DNA of 5,493 nucleotides, taken from positions 1 to 5,493 of the forward strand of contig DBLW01000042.1 in NCBI GenBank assembly GCA_002298075.1, in the 5' to 3' direction. The stretch's first letter is position 1; each line of letters opens with the position of its first letter. The notes beneath the pieces are model-generated. The model was given only the letters and a program-made list of their open reading frames with translations, searched no databases and was not told where the DNA came from. The translations under genes were made by a program, and so were the position numbers. Positions 1 through 5,042 of this stretch are shown one piece after another. Origin of the DNA: Bacteroidales bacterium UBA714. GTDB taxonomy: Bacteria > Bacteroidota > Bacteroidia > Bacteroidales > UBA932.

Positions 1-2
1 TG

Positions 3-74
3 ATATGCCTGACGAGTACGTACCTTGTTGTGAATAAACTCATTTCATTGGGAAAAGACGAATTGTATTATTGA
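3..74 (+). CDS. ftsX: Probable FtsX C-terminal fragment (5' end outside window)
   Basis: An open frame enters from the left edge and gives 23 residues before a TGA at 72-74. They read ICLTSTYLVVNK and end in DELYY. The pattern of a hydrophobic end of a last membrane helix (STYLVVNKLISL) followed by a short polar tail ending in YY resembles the C-terminus of Bacteroidota FtsX, the permease-like partner of FtsE that controls septal peptidoglycan hydrolases. The next gene, 6 nt downstream, is a DUF3098 protein, and in this phylum that family commonly follows ftsX, which supports the call. Only the tail is visible, so the name rests on this short match and on context. Confidence 0.62.
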   Translation: MCLTSTYLVVNKLISLGKDELYY

Positions 75-80
75 CGCGAT

Positions 81-311
81 ATGGAAAATAATCCAAAGAT
101 GGCCATCACCCCGAAGGGGCTGAAATATCTGCTTGCCGGACTTGTAGTAATGGTTTCCGGCTATATTCTTATGACTGGAGGTGGAAGTTCCGATCCGGAG
201 GTCTTCAATTATGCCATGTTCGATTTCCGCAGGCTGGTTGCGGCTCCGGTCGTAATAATCCTCGGCATCATCATCGAGGTTGTCGCCATAATGAAGGTTT
301 TCAAAAAATAA
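81..311 (+). CDS. DUF3098 small two-helix membrane protein
   Basis: A 76-residue protein with two predicted membrane helices, roughly residues 14-32 (YLLAGLVVMVSGYILMTGG) and 52-72 (LVAAPVVIILGIIIEVVAIM). The GYILMTGGG motif after helix 1, the DPEVFNYAMFDFRR stretch between the helices and the AAPVVIILG start of helix 2 match the DUF3098 family, found in Bacteroidota. No catalytic motif is present and the molecular function is unknown. It starts 6 nt after the probable ftsX stop and ends 9 nt before uppP, so it is almost certainly co-transcribed with both. Its position suggests a role linked to the FtsEX complex or to the membrane steps of wall synthesis, but that is inference. The length is usual for the family. 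Confidence 0.85.
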   Translation: MENNPKMAITPKGLKYLLAGLVVMVSGYILMTGGGSSDPEVFNYAMFDFRRLVAAPVVIILGIIIEVVAIMKVFKK

Positions 312-320
312 TGTCCGGCT

Positions 321-1130
321 ATGGAGTGGTTTGAAGCGGTTTTACTCGGTCTCCTGCAAGGCCTGACTGAATTTCTGCCGGTAAGCAGCAGCGGACATCT
401 TGAAATAGGCAAGGCTCTGCTCGGTGTGGAGACATCGGATGACCTCATGTTCACTACGGTTGTGCATGCGGCTACTGTCCTCAGTACGATAGTCGTTTTC
501 CACAAACAGATTTGGGGGCTTCTCAAGGGCTTTTTCGAATTCAAGTATAACGACCAGACTGATTATCTCCTGAAAATCGCCGTTTCCATGGTCCCGATTT
601 TCATTGTGGGAGTTTTTTTCAAAGACGCGGTCGAGGGGCTTTTCGGTTCCGTGCATGTGGTTGGCTTTGCCTTGCTTGCCACTGCCGTGCTCCTGTTCTT
701 TTCTGATTTTGCGTCGAGGCCTGGCCGTGCATCCATATTCCCGCCCAATAACTGTCGCAACGGGATTTCGTATTGGCAGGCCCTTGCTGTGGGGCTTGGG
801 CAGGCGTTTGCCGTCATTCCCGGGCTTTCGCGTTCCGGCACTACGATTTCAACTGGCTTGATTTGCGGTGTCAGAAGGGATGTGATGGCGCAGTTCTCGT
901 TCCTCATGGTTCTGGTGCCGATTCTTGGCGAGGCTTTCCTTGAGGTTATCGGAGGGGAGTTCTCTTCGTCAACTGTCGGTGCTCTTCCTTTGTGCCTGGG
1001 CTTCCTGTCGGCATTCCTGTCAGGGTTGTTCGCCTGCAAAGTGATGATAGCCATTGTGAAGAAGGCGCGCCTTAGCTGGTTTGCGTTATATTGCCTTGTC
1101 GTGGCTGCGGCCATTTTCATTTTCGGGTAG
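321..1130 (+). CDS. uppP: Undecaprenyl-diphosphate phosphatase UppP (BacA family)
   Basis: A 269-residue polytopic inner-membrane enzyme that dephosphorylates undecaprenyl diphosphate to undecaprenyl phosphate. This recycles the lipid carrier used for peptidoglycan and surface glycans; overexpression of the family gives bacitracin resistance. Both signature regions are intact. At the N-terminus, Q13xxxE17 is followed by FLPVSSSGH (18-26), with His26 matching the essential His of BacA. The second motif is PGLSRSGTT (167-175), with the essential Arg171. Hydrophobic segments span most of the rest and the length is normal for the family. The ATG at 321 places the motif at the usual distance from the N-terminus. 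No Shine-Dalgarno is evident, as is usual in this phylum. lpxH begins 2 nt after the stop, so translation is probably coupled. Confidence 0.97.
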   Translation: MEWFEAVLLGLLQGLTEFLPVSSSGHLEIGKALLGVETSDDLMFTTVVHAATVLSTIVVFHKQIWGLLKGFFEFKYNDQTDYLLKIAVSMVPIFIVGVFFKDAVEGLFGSVHVVGFALLATAVLLFFSDFASRPGRASIFPPNNCRNGISYWQALAVGLGQAFAVIPGLSRSGTTISTGLICGVRRDVMAQFSFLMVLVPILGEAFLEVIGGEFSSSTVGALPLCLGFLSAFLSGLFACKVMIAIVKKARLSWFALYCLVVAAAIFIFG

Positions 1131-1132
1131 CC

Positions 1133-1882
1133 ATGTGCGAGGGAGCTCTTGCTTTTTTCGTGTCTGATGTTCATCTTGGGCTTGATGTGGCCGGTCCGGA
1201 TGAACGCGAACGCCGTTTTGTCGATTTTCTGCGCGGACTTCCTGATTCTGCTTCTTCGCTTTACCTTCTCGGTGACATCTGGGATTTCTGGTATGAATAC
1301 AGGGATGTTGTGCCGAAAGGGTATGTGAGGGTGCTTGCCGCGCTGCAGGATCTTGTTGACCGTGGCGTGGATGTCTTCTTTTTCCAGGGTAATCATGATG
1401 TCTGGACATACAGCTACTTCGAGGAGCTTGGAATGAAGCGTCTCGAGCAGCCTGCCATAGTGGAAATTGCCGGGAAAAGGTTCTGTCTTGGCCATGGCGA
1501 CGGCCTTGGGCCTGTGCCGGCCGGTTACAGGATGCTGCGCAGTGTCTTCCATAGCCGTGTGCTGCAATTCCTTTTCAGCTTGCTTCATCCTTGGGTGGCT
1601 TTCCGTATCGGGAACGGCTGGTCGCGCCATAATCGTCTGGCCCGCCGTGAAGAGTATGCTTTCCGCGGGGAGGAGGAGCCTCTGTATCATTTTGCTAAGG
1701 AGTTCTCGGAGCGCAACCATGTGGATTATTTCATTTTCGGGCATTATCATGCTGACGTGAGCATGGTTTTGCCGTCCGGTGCCGAGTTCCGTGTGCTGAA
1801 AGACTGGATGGGCGGTTCTTCCTATTTGTATTTTGACGGTATTTCTGTGATGGGCGGGTCTTCCCAGAACAATGAAAAGTAA
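1133..1882 (+). CDS. lpxH: UDP-2,3-diacylglucosamine diphosphatase LpxH
   Basis: A 249-residue calcineurin-like metallophosphoesterase. LpxH cleaves UDP-2,3-diacylglucosamine to lipid X and UMP at the cytoplasmic face of the inner membrane, the fourth step of lipid A synthesis. All metal-binding motifs are present in order: SDVHLG (D12, H14), GDIWDFW (D48), GNHD (86-89), GHGD (120-123) and GHYH (203-206). The stretch HGDGLGP followed by a Trp-Ser-Arg segment (163-165) is typical of the Bacteroidota LpxH-like branch. I chose the ATG at 1133, 2 nt after the uppP stop; a longer frame from a TTG at 1091 would only add residues overlapping uppP that do not look like this family. The last 61 nt overlap the convergent DUF4294 gene. 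Some Bacteroidota relatives are annotated only as metallophosphoesterases, so exact substrate specificity is inferred. Confidence 0.9.
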   Translation: MCEGALAFFVSDVHLGLDVAGPDERERRFVDFLRGLPDSASSLYLLGDIWDFWYEYRDVVPKGYVRVLAALQDLVDRGVDVFFFQGNHDVWTYSYFEELGMKRLEQPAIVEIAGKRFCLGHGDGLGPVPAGYRMLRSVFHSRVLQFLFSLLHPWVAFRIGNGWSRHNRLARREEYAFRGEEEPLYHFAKEFSERNHVDYFIFGHYHADVSMVLPSGAEFRVLKDWMGGSSYLYFDGISVMGGSSQNNEK

Positions 1883-2484
1883 AAAGCCGGAAAGTCGCCG
1901 GCCTCCCATATCTTCACAAGGTCTTCCGTCATCCGATCGTCTCCTTCCGGGTCGTAAGGCTTCTTGAGGTCTGAGCCGAAGAGTTTGGCTATGCCTTGCC
2001 AGAATCCGGCTGCCATGCCGTTCTTGTAATCCTTTATTATATTATATGATGATTTCCCGACTTCCCGGTCAATCAGTCTCATCAGCAGTGCTCCCTGGCT
2101 TACGGTGAGGTTGCGCAGCGGCTTTTCGAATATGGTGAAAAGCTCTTTCTGAATCCCGTTTATGTATTTCTCCCTCTTTCCGCGTTTCAGTCCGTCCGCC
2201 GCTATGGTGCTGTCGGCCTCCGCCACCATCTTGCGCGCCGCGAGGGCGTATGGGTAGGTCTTGCTGAAATTATGCACGAGCCTGTAGTATTTTCTCCATT
2301 CTTTCCCCTTTTGCTTCGGGACTCTGGAATATACCTTGGATGCCGGCAGTTCCGATATATATATGGTGTCCTTGCCTTCTATTATGTATTGCATGTAGTC
2401 TCCCTTCTGCTGGCCCCGTGTTGGAGTGGCGAGGAGGAGATATGACGTGATTGCCGTTATTATGTATAATGCCGTCTTTTTCAT
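1822..2484 (-). CDS. DUF4294 secreted protein of unknown function
   Basis: A 220-residue protein with a probable signal peptide (MKK, then a hydrophobic stretch to about residue 20, with likely cleavage after TRG near 24). The mature part carries the conserved blocks of DUF4294, a Bacteroidota family of unknown role: KYYRLVHNFSKTYPYA (65-80), SQGALLMRLIDRE (129-141) and AAGFWQGIAKLFGSDLKKPYD (158-178) running into DPEGDDRMTEDLV. From memory, family members end shortly after that last block. Here the frame continues for about 22 more residues (199-220) that overlap lpxH antisense and look like readthrough rather than conserved protein. A terminator-like hairpin lies near codons 195-199, before the stop. 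The ATG at 2482-2484 sits just downstream of a TAnnTTTG box and a GGAAG stretch. The 3' end may be altered, but the core is intact. Confidence 0.85.
   Translation of the reverse strand: MKKTALYIITAITSYLLLATPTRGQQKGDYMQYIIEGKDTIYISELPASKVYSRVPKQKGKEWRKYYRLVHNFSKTYPYALAARKMVAEADSTIAADGLKRGKREKYINGIQKELFTIFEKPLRNLTVSQGALLMRLIDREVGKSSYNIIKDYKNGMAAGFWQGIAKLFGSDLKKPYDPEGDDRMTEDLVKIWEAGDFPAFYFSLFWEDPPITEIPSKYK
1874..1902 (-). terminator. Candidate intrinsic terminator inside the DUF4294 reading frame
   Basis: Read on the minus strand, GCCGG (1902-1898) and CCGGC (1890-1886) form a 5-bp GC stem with the 7-nt loop CGACTTT. Several G-U or A-U pairs can extend it outward. It is followed immediately by the T-rich tract TTTTTACTTTTC (1885-1874). 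This is the layout of a rho-independent terminator for the minus-strand gene. It has no T-tract in the plus direction, so it should not stop lpxH transcripts. It lies upstream of the DUF4294 stop codon (1824-1822), and the lpxH TAA (1880-1882) is within the T-tract. The stem is short, so efficiency is uncertain. Confidence 0.55.
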
Positions 2485-2503
2485 TTTTTCTTCCTAATCC
2501 ATG

Positions 2504-2511
2504 CAAAGTTA
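2504..2511 (-). promoter_or_regulatory. Candidate -7 box for DUF4294
   Basis: The minus strand reads TAACTTTG here, matching the Bacteroidota -7 consensus TAnnTTTG, about 20 nt upstream of the DUF4294 ATG. Transcription would begin near 2497, giving a leader of roughly a dozen bases that includes GGAAG. I could not see a convincing -33 TTTG at the expected distance, so this is a partial match. Confidence 0.45.
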
Positions 2512-2540
2512 TAAACACTTTCCGTTTGACAGCCTGATTT

Positions 2541-2563
2541 CCTGCTGTTTTTTGTTAAGCAGG
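2541..2563. repeat. Small hairpin, 6-bp stem
   Basis: CCTGCT (2541-2546) pairs perfectly with AGCAGG (2558-2563) around an 11-nt T-rich loop. No T-tract follows on either strand, so it is not a standard terminator. The function is unknown. It lies upstream of the DUF4294 promoter candidate and might be an operator-like inverted repeat, or chance. Confidence 0.3.
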
Positions 2564-2601
2564 CGCACGTCTGCGGGGTGCCGGGTGAGCAAAATGCATG
2601 C

Positions 2602-2701
2602 TGGTCGAAAGTGTCCGCATAATTTTTTGAACACATCTTGTAAGTGTGTGAAAATAGGCTTTTTAGGTTGCAGGTTTTTTGGTCGAAAATGTTGGATAAT
2701 T
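2602..2701. repeat. Pair of imperfect direct repeats upstream of the rplP promoter
   Basis: The 13-mer TGGTCGAAAGTGT (2602-2614) recurs as TGGTCGAAAATGT (2680-2692) with one mismatch. In each copy ATAATT follows three or four bases later (2619-2624 and 2696-2701). The second copy ends about 12 nt before the -33 box of the rplP promoter, where an UP-like or activator element would sit. The first copy is 78 nt further upstream with only a degraded promoter-like sequence after it (TAGGTTGC at 2664). Confidence 0.5.
2631..2649. repeat. Small inverted repeat ACACA/TGTGT
   Basis: ACACA (2631-2635) is complementary to TGTGT (2645-2649) around a 9-nt spacer. It lies between the two direct-repeat copies. 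The arms are short and could be chance; it is listed because the region is otherwise unexplained. Confidence 0.25.
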
Positions 2702-2713
2702 ATTAAAATATTC

Positions 2714-2743
2714 TTTGCTTTTCAATAATATTTACTATCTTTG
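2714..2743 (+). promoter_or_regulatory. Bacteroidota-type promoter for the rplP operon
   Basis: A -33 box TTTG (2714-2717) and a -7 box TATCTTTG (2736-2743), which fits TAnnTTTG exactly, are separated by 18 nt of AT-rich DNA. This is close to the consensus for the primary sigma factor of Bacteroidota. The start of transcription is expected near 2750, giving a 5' leader of about 85 nt before rplP. AT-rich DNA and a direct-repeat copy upstream are consistent with a strong promoter, as expected for ribosomal protein genes. Confidence 0.8.
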
Positions 2744-2751
2744 CAACCCGA

Positions 2752-2792
2752 TAATTGAGGACCACTTCGCCCAACCAGCTGATGCTCAATTA
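2752..2792 (+). promoter_or_regulatory. Stem-loop in the rplP 5' leader
   Basis: TAATTGAG (2752-2759) pairs perfectly over 8 bp with CTCAATTA (2785-2792), enclosing a 25-nt loop. It would lie at or just after the 5' end of the mRNA from the promoter at 2714-2743, some 40 nt before the rplP start. It could be a 5' stabilising stem or a binding site for a regulatory ribosomal protein. No T-tract follows directly, so it is not a simple terminator. No known leader family is recognised. Confidence 0.5.
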
Positions 2793-2834
2793 ATTAGGGG
2801 TATTGTGAAATATTTTTATTAAAGTAATAGAACA

Positions 2835-3254
2835 ATGTTACAACCAAAGAAAACTAAATTCAGAAGGCAGCAGAAAGGCCGCATGAAGGGTCTTGCCCAG
2901 AGGGGCAATCAGCTTGCGTTCGGTTCTTTCGGTATCAAGACCTTGGAGAACTGCTGGCTTACGGGCCGCCAGATCGAGGCTGCGCGTCAGGCTGTTTCGC
3001 GTTACATGAAGCGTGAGGGTAAGATCTGGATCAGAATTTTCCCTGACAAGCCTTATACTAAGAAGCCTGCTGAGGTGCGAATGGGTAAAGGTAAGGGTAA
3101 TCCGGAGGGATTCGTATGCCCTGTAACTCCAGGCCGCATTCTGATTGAAGCTGAGGGCGTTTCGCTCGAGATTGCAAAGGAGGCGCTCCGTCTTGGCGCG
3201 CAGAAGCTTCCGGTCACTACGAAGTTCGTGGTACGTAGGGATTATGTTGAATAA
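2835..3254 (+). CDS. rplP: 50S ribosomal protein L16 (uL16)
   Basis: A 139-residue protein of the large subunit that helps organise the tRNA-binding sites near the A and P sites. It begins MLQPKKTKFRRQQKGR, the typical family start. It has both signature regions, KREGKIWIRIFP (59-70) and RMGKGKGNPEGF (82-93). Length is normal and no residue block is missing. It is the first gene of the unit here, behind its own promoter and an A/T-rich leader. In most bacteria it follows rpsC inside the S10 operon, so its position at the head of a transcript is unusual. rpmC starts 20 nt after the stop. Confidence 0.97.
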   Translation: MLQPKKTKFRRQQKGRMKGLAQRGNQLAFGSFGIKTLENCWLTGRQIEAARQAVSRYMKREGKIWIRIFPDKPYTKKPAEVRMGKGKGNPEGFVCPVTPGRILIEAEGVSLEIAKEALRLGAQKLPVTTKFVVRRDYVE

Positions 3255-3274
3255 TTTAATGGAGAACAGAAGAA

Positions 3275-3469
3275 ATGAAAGCATCTGAAGTACGCGAAAT
3301 GTCGATCGCAGATCTGCGTGAGCGCATTGAGGTCGAGAAAAACAACCTCAATACAATGAAGGTTAATCATACGATTTCTCCATTGGAGGATACCTCGAAA
3401 ATCAGCAAGGCAAGAAAGGACATCGCACGTATGATGACAATTCTTGCTGAGAAGGAGAAACAGAACTAA
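3275..3469 (+). CDS. rpmC: 50S ribosomal protein L29 (uL29)
   Basis: A 64-residue protein bound near the exit of the peptide tunnel, where the family helps form the docking site for trigger factor and SRP. It is mostly two antiparallel helices. MKASEVREMSIADLRERI forms the first helix, and the KISKARKDIARMMTILAEKE segment matches the conserved L29 helix 2 (roughly 43-62). Length is usual. It is preceded by GGAGAACAGAAGA, a purine-rich leader with a GGAG about 10 nt from the ATG. It lies between rplP and rpsQ, the canonical order. Confidence 0.95.
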   Translation: MKASEVREMSIADLRERIEVEKNNLNTMKVNHTISPLEDTSKISKARKDIARMMTILAEKEKQN

Positions 3470-3482
3470 AAATTGAATTCCC

Positions 3483-3737
3483 ATGGAAAGAAATCTTCGC
3501 AAGGAAAGAATAGGAATCGTGGTCAGCAACAAGATGGACAAATCCATCGTGGTTGCCGTGGAAATCAGGGAGAAGCACCCGATTTACGGTAAGTTTGTGA
3601 AAAAGACCACAAAGTTCGTGGCTCACGATGAGAAGAACGAGTGCAGTGAGGGCGATACCGTACGCATCATGGAGACGCGTCCTTTGAGCAAGACCAAGAA
3701 CTGGAGACTAGTAGAAATCGTAGAAAAAGTTAAGTAG
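3483..3737 (+). CDS. rpsQ: 30S ribosomal protein S17 (uS17)
   Basis: An 84-residue OB-fold primary rRNA-binding protein of the small subunit. It starts MERNLRKERIGIVVSNKMDKS, where the G-V-V-S-N-K-M-D-K-S block is the family's first strand region. The C-terminal signature GDTVRIMETRPLSKTKNWRL runs from 57 to 76. HPIYGKFVKKTTKFVAHDE (32-50) is also conserved. Length is normal. The stop is followed after only 2 nt by the rplN start, so the two are probably translationally coupled. Confidence 0.96.
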   Translation: MERNLRKERIGIVVSNKMDKSIVVAVEIREKHPIYGKFVKKTTKFVAHDEKNECSEGDTVRIMETRPLSKTKNWRLVEIVEKVK

Positions 3738-3739
3738 CA

Positions 3740-4105
3740 ATGATACAGCAGGAATCACGTTTACAGGTGGCAGACAACAGCGGTGCAAAGGAGGTTCTTT
3801 GTATCCGTGTTCTGGGTGGTACCCGCCGCCGTTATGCAAGAGTGGGCGACAAGATTGTCGTTGCGGTTAAGAGCGCCATCCCTGGCGGTGACGCAAAGAA
3901 AGGCTCCGTGTCTAAGGCTGTCGTAGTCCGCACCAAGAAGGAAATCCGCAGGCCGGACGGATCTTACATCCGCTTTGATGACAATGCTTGCGTTCTCCTC
4001 AATAACTCAGGAGAAGTTCGTGGAACCCGTATCTTCGGCCCTGTGGCAAGAGAGCTTCGCGAAAATTATATGAAAATTGTTTCACTGGCACCGGAGGTCC
4101 TCTAA
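3740..4105 (+). CDS. rplN: 50S ribosomal protein L14 (uL14)
   Basis: A 121-residue protein of the subunit interface, where the family contacts 16S rRNA and also binds the silencing factor RsfS. It starts MIQQESRLQVADNSGAKE, which is diagnostic. The family signature runs from about A60 to L86 and includes the PDGSYIRFDDNACVLL part. The C-terminus RGTRIFGPVARELRE (94-108) is fully conserved. Length is typical for the family. In E. coli this gene opens the spc operon. Here only 2 nt separate it from rpsQ and no promoter box is visible between them, so S10-tail and spc genes are likely one transcript. Confidence 0.97.
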   Translation: MIQQESRLQVADNSGAKEVLCIRVLGGTRRRYARVGDKIVVAVKSAIPGGDAKKGSVSKAVVVRTKKEIRRPDGSYIRFDDNACVLLNNSGEVRGTRIFGPVARELRENYMKIVSLAPEVL

Positions 4106-4117
4106 CAAGCAATCATT

Positions 4118-4432
4118 ATGAAGAAGTTACATATCAAAAAAGGCGACACAGTATATGTGAATGCCGGCAATGACAAAGGCAAGACCGGCAAGGTGCTTGA
4201 GGTGATCACTTCAAAGGATCGCGCTATCGTTGAGGGCATCAACATTGTCAGCAAGCACACTAAACCAAGTCCTAAGCATCCTCAGGGAGGCATCGTCAAA
4301 CAAGAGGCAGGCGTGCACATCTCAAATCTTCAGGTAGTCGATCCTAAGACCGGCAAACCTTCAAGAATCGGCCGCAAGGTTGTAGATGGCAAGATTGTCC
4401 GTTATGCTAAAAAATCTGGAGAGGAGATCTAA
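4118..4432 (+). CDS. rplX: 50S ribosomal protein L24 (uL24)
   Basis: A 104-residue assembly-initiator protein of the large subunit. The KOW motif is near the N-terminus (KKGDTVYVNAGNDKGKTGKV, residues 7-26). It is followed by the conserved VEGINIVSKHTKPSPKHPQG (38-57) and the HISNLQVVDPKTGKPSRIGRK block (67-87). Length is typical. It starts 12 nt after rplN and its stop lies 2 nt before the rplE ATG. Its last codons (Gly-Glu-Glu-Ile) also carry the Shine-Dalgarno-like sequence for rplE. Confidence 0.96.
   Translation: MKKLHIKKGDTVYVNAGNDKGKTGKVLEVITSKDRAIVEGINIVSKHTKPSPKHPQGGIVKQEAGVHISNLQVVDPKTGKPSRIGRKVVDGKIVRYAKKSGEEI
4422..4426 (+). promoter_or_regulatory. Shine-Dalgarno-like site for rplE
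   Basis: AGGAG lies 8 nt before the rplE ATG, within GGAGAGGAG at the end of rplX. This is a good match to the canonical anti-Shine-Dalgarno at normal spacing. Most Bacteroidota genes, including several in this window, lack such a site. It is partly dictated by the codons for the rplX C-terminus, so selection for initiation is not proven. Confidence 0.45.
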
Positions 4433-4434
4433 TA

Positions 4435-5028
4435 ATGGCAAAGACTAACAATACAGCAGTAGCAGCGGTTCCTGCGGGATACGTTCCGTCACTCAAGAAA
4501 GTGTACAAAGAGGAGATCGTTGCCAAATTGATGAAGGAATTCGGCTATTCTACAGTTATGCAGTGCCCTAAGCTCGTCAAGATTACCATCAATGAGGGTG
4601 TCGGCGACGCTACAGGTGACAAGAAGCTCGTTGAGGCAGCTCAGCAGGAGCTTTCAATCATCACTGGACAGAAGGCTGTTGTCACTCATTCAAGGAAGGA
4701 CATCTCAAACTTCAAGCTCCGTAAGGGCATGCCTATCGGAACGAAGGTTACTCTTCGCGGTGTGAAGATGTATGAGTTCCTCGAGAGGCTCATCCGCGTA
4801 TCTCTTCCTCGTATCAGGGACTTCAACGGAATTTCCGAGAAAATGGACGGTAAGGGCAACTATACCCTCGGTATCAAGGAGCAGATTATCTTCCCTGAGA
4901 TTGACATCGACAAGATTTCAAAGATTCTCGGAATGGAGATTACATTTGTTACTACAGCCAATACTGACGAGGAGGCACACGCACTTCTCAAGGCATTCGG
5001 ACTTCCTTTCAAGAAACATAACAACTAA
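4435..5028 (+). CDS. rplE: 50S ribosomal protein L5 (uL5)
   Basis: A 197-residue protein of the central protuberance that binds 5S rRNA and touches P-site tRNA. Conserved family blocks are visible: KEFGYSTVMQCPKLVKITIN (35-54), TGQKAVVTHSRKDISNFKLR (77-96) leading into KGMPIGTKVTLRG, LIRVSLPRIRDFNG (119-132) and GNYTLGIKEQIIFPEIDID. It is about 10-18 residues longer than usual L5 proteins because of an Ala/Pro-rich N-terminal extension (MAKTNNTAVAAVPAGYV) before the common start region. The ATG at 4435 is supported by the AGGAG site and a 2-nt gap to rplX; the next in-frame ATG (residue 33) would remove conserved sequence. Confidence 0.96.
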   Translation: MAKTNNTAVAAVPAGYVPSLKKVYKEEIVAKLMKEFGYSTVMQCPKLVKITINEGVGDATGDKKLVEAAQQELSIITGQKAVVTHSRKDISNFKLRKGMPIGTKVTLRGVKMYEFLERLIRVSLPRIRDFNGISEKMDGKGNYTLGIKEQIIFPEIDIDKISKILGMEITFVTTANTDEEAHALLKAFGLPFKKHNN

Positions 5029-5042
5029 TAATAGAGAACGAG

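Larger units (their letters stand above)
2485..2834. other. 350-nt intergenic region between divergent DUF4294 and rplP
   Basis: No convincing gene lies here. The region holds a candidate minus-strand promoter beside DUF4294, two small hairpins (2541-2563 and 2631-2649), a pair of imperfect direct repeats (2602-2624 and 2680-2701), a strong candidate plus-strand promoter (2714-2743) and a leader with an 8-bp stem before rplP. The part from about 2680 to the promoter is markedly AT-rich. No sign of rpsC or any other S10-operon gene, whole or degraded, was seen. Confidence 0.8.

Noticed and set aside
1091..1132. Upstream TTG start for lpxH overlapping uppP
   Set aside because: The added 14 residues are the out-of-frame reading of the uppP end and do not resemble LpxH. 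The ATG at 1133 puts SDVHLG at the expected distance from the N-terminus.
563..1909. A 448-residue open frame on the minus strand opposite uppP and lpxH
   Set aside because: It lies antisense to two clearly functional genes and its product is low-complexity, rich in basic residues and His, with no recognisable domain. It is a codon-bias shadow.
2501..2728. A 75-residue plus-strand open frame in the intergenic region
   Set aside because: It is Cys/Phe/Lys-rich with no family resemblance, overlaps the divergent promoter region and the repeats, and ends inside the rplP promoter. It has no supported start.
2767..2787. Short resemblance of the rplP leader loop (CAGCTGATGCTC) to the S8-binding part of 16S helix 21
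   Set aside because: The match is about 9 of 12 bases against a sequence recalled from memory and does not reproduce the paired architecture. It is too weak to call an rRNA mimic.
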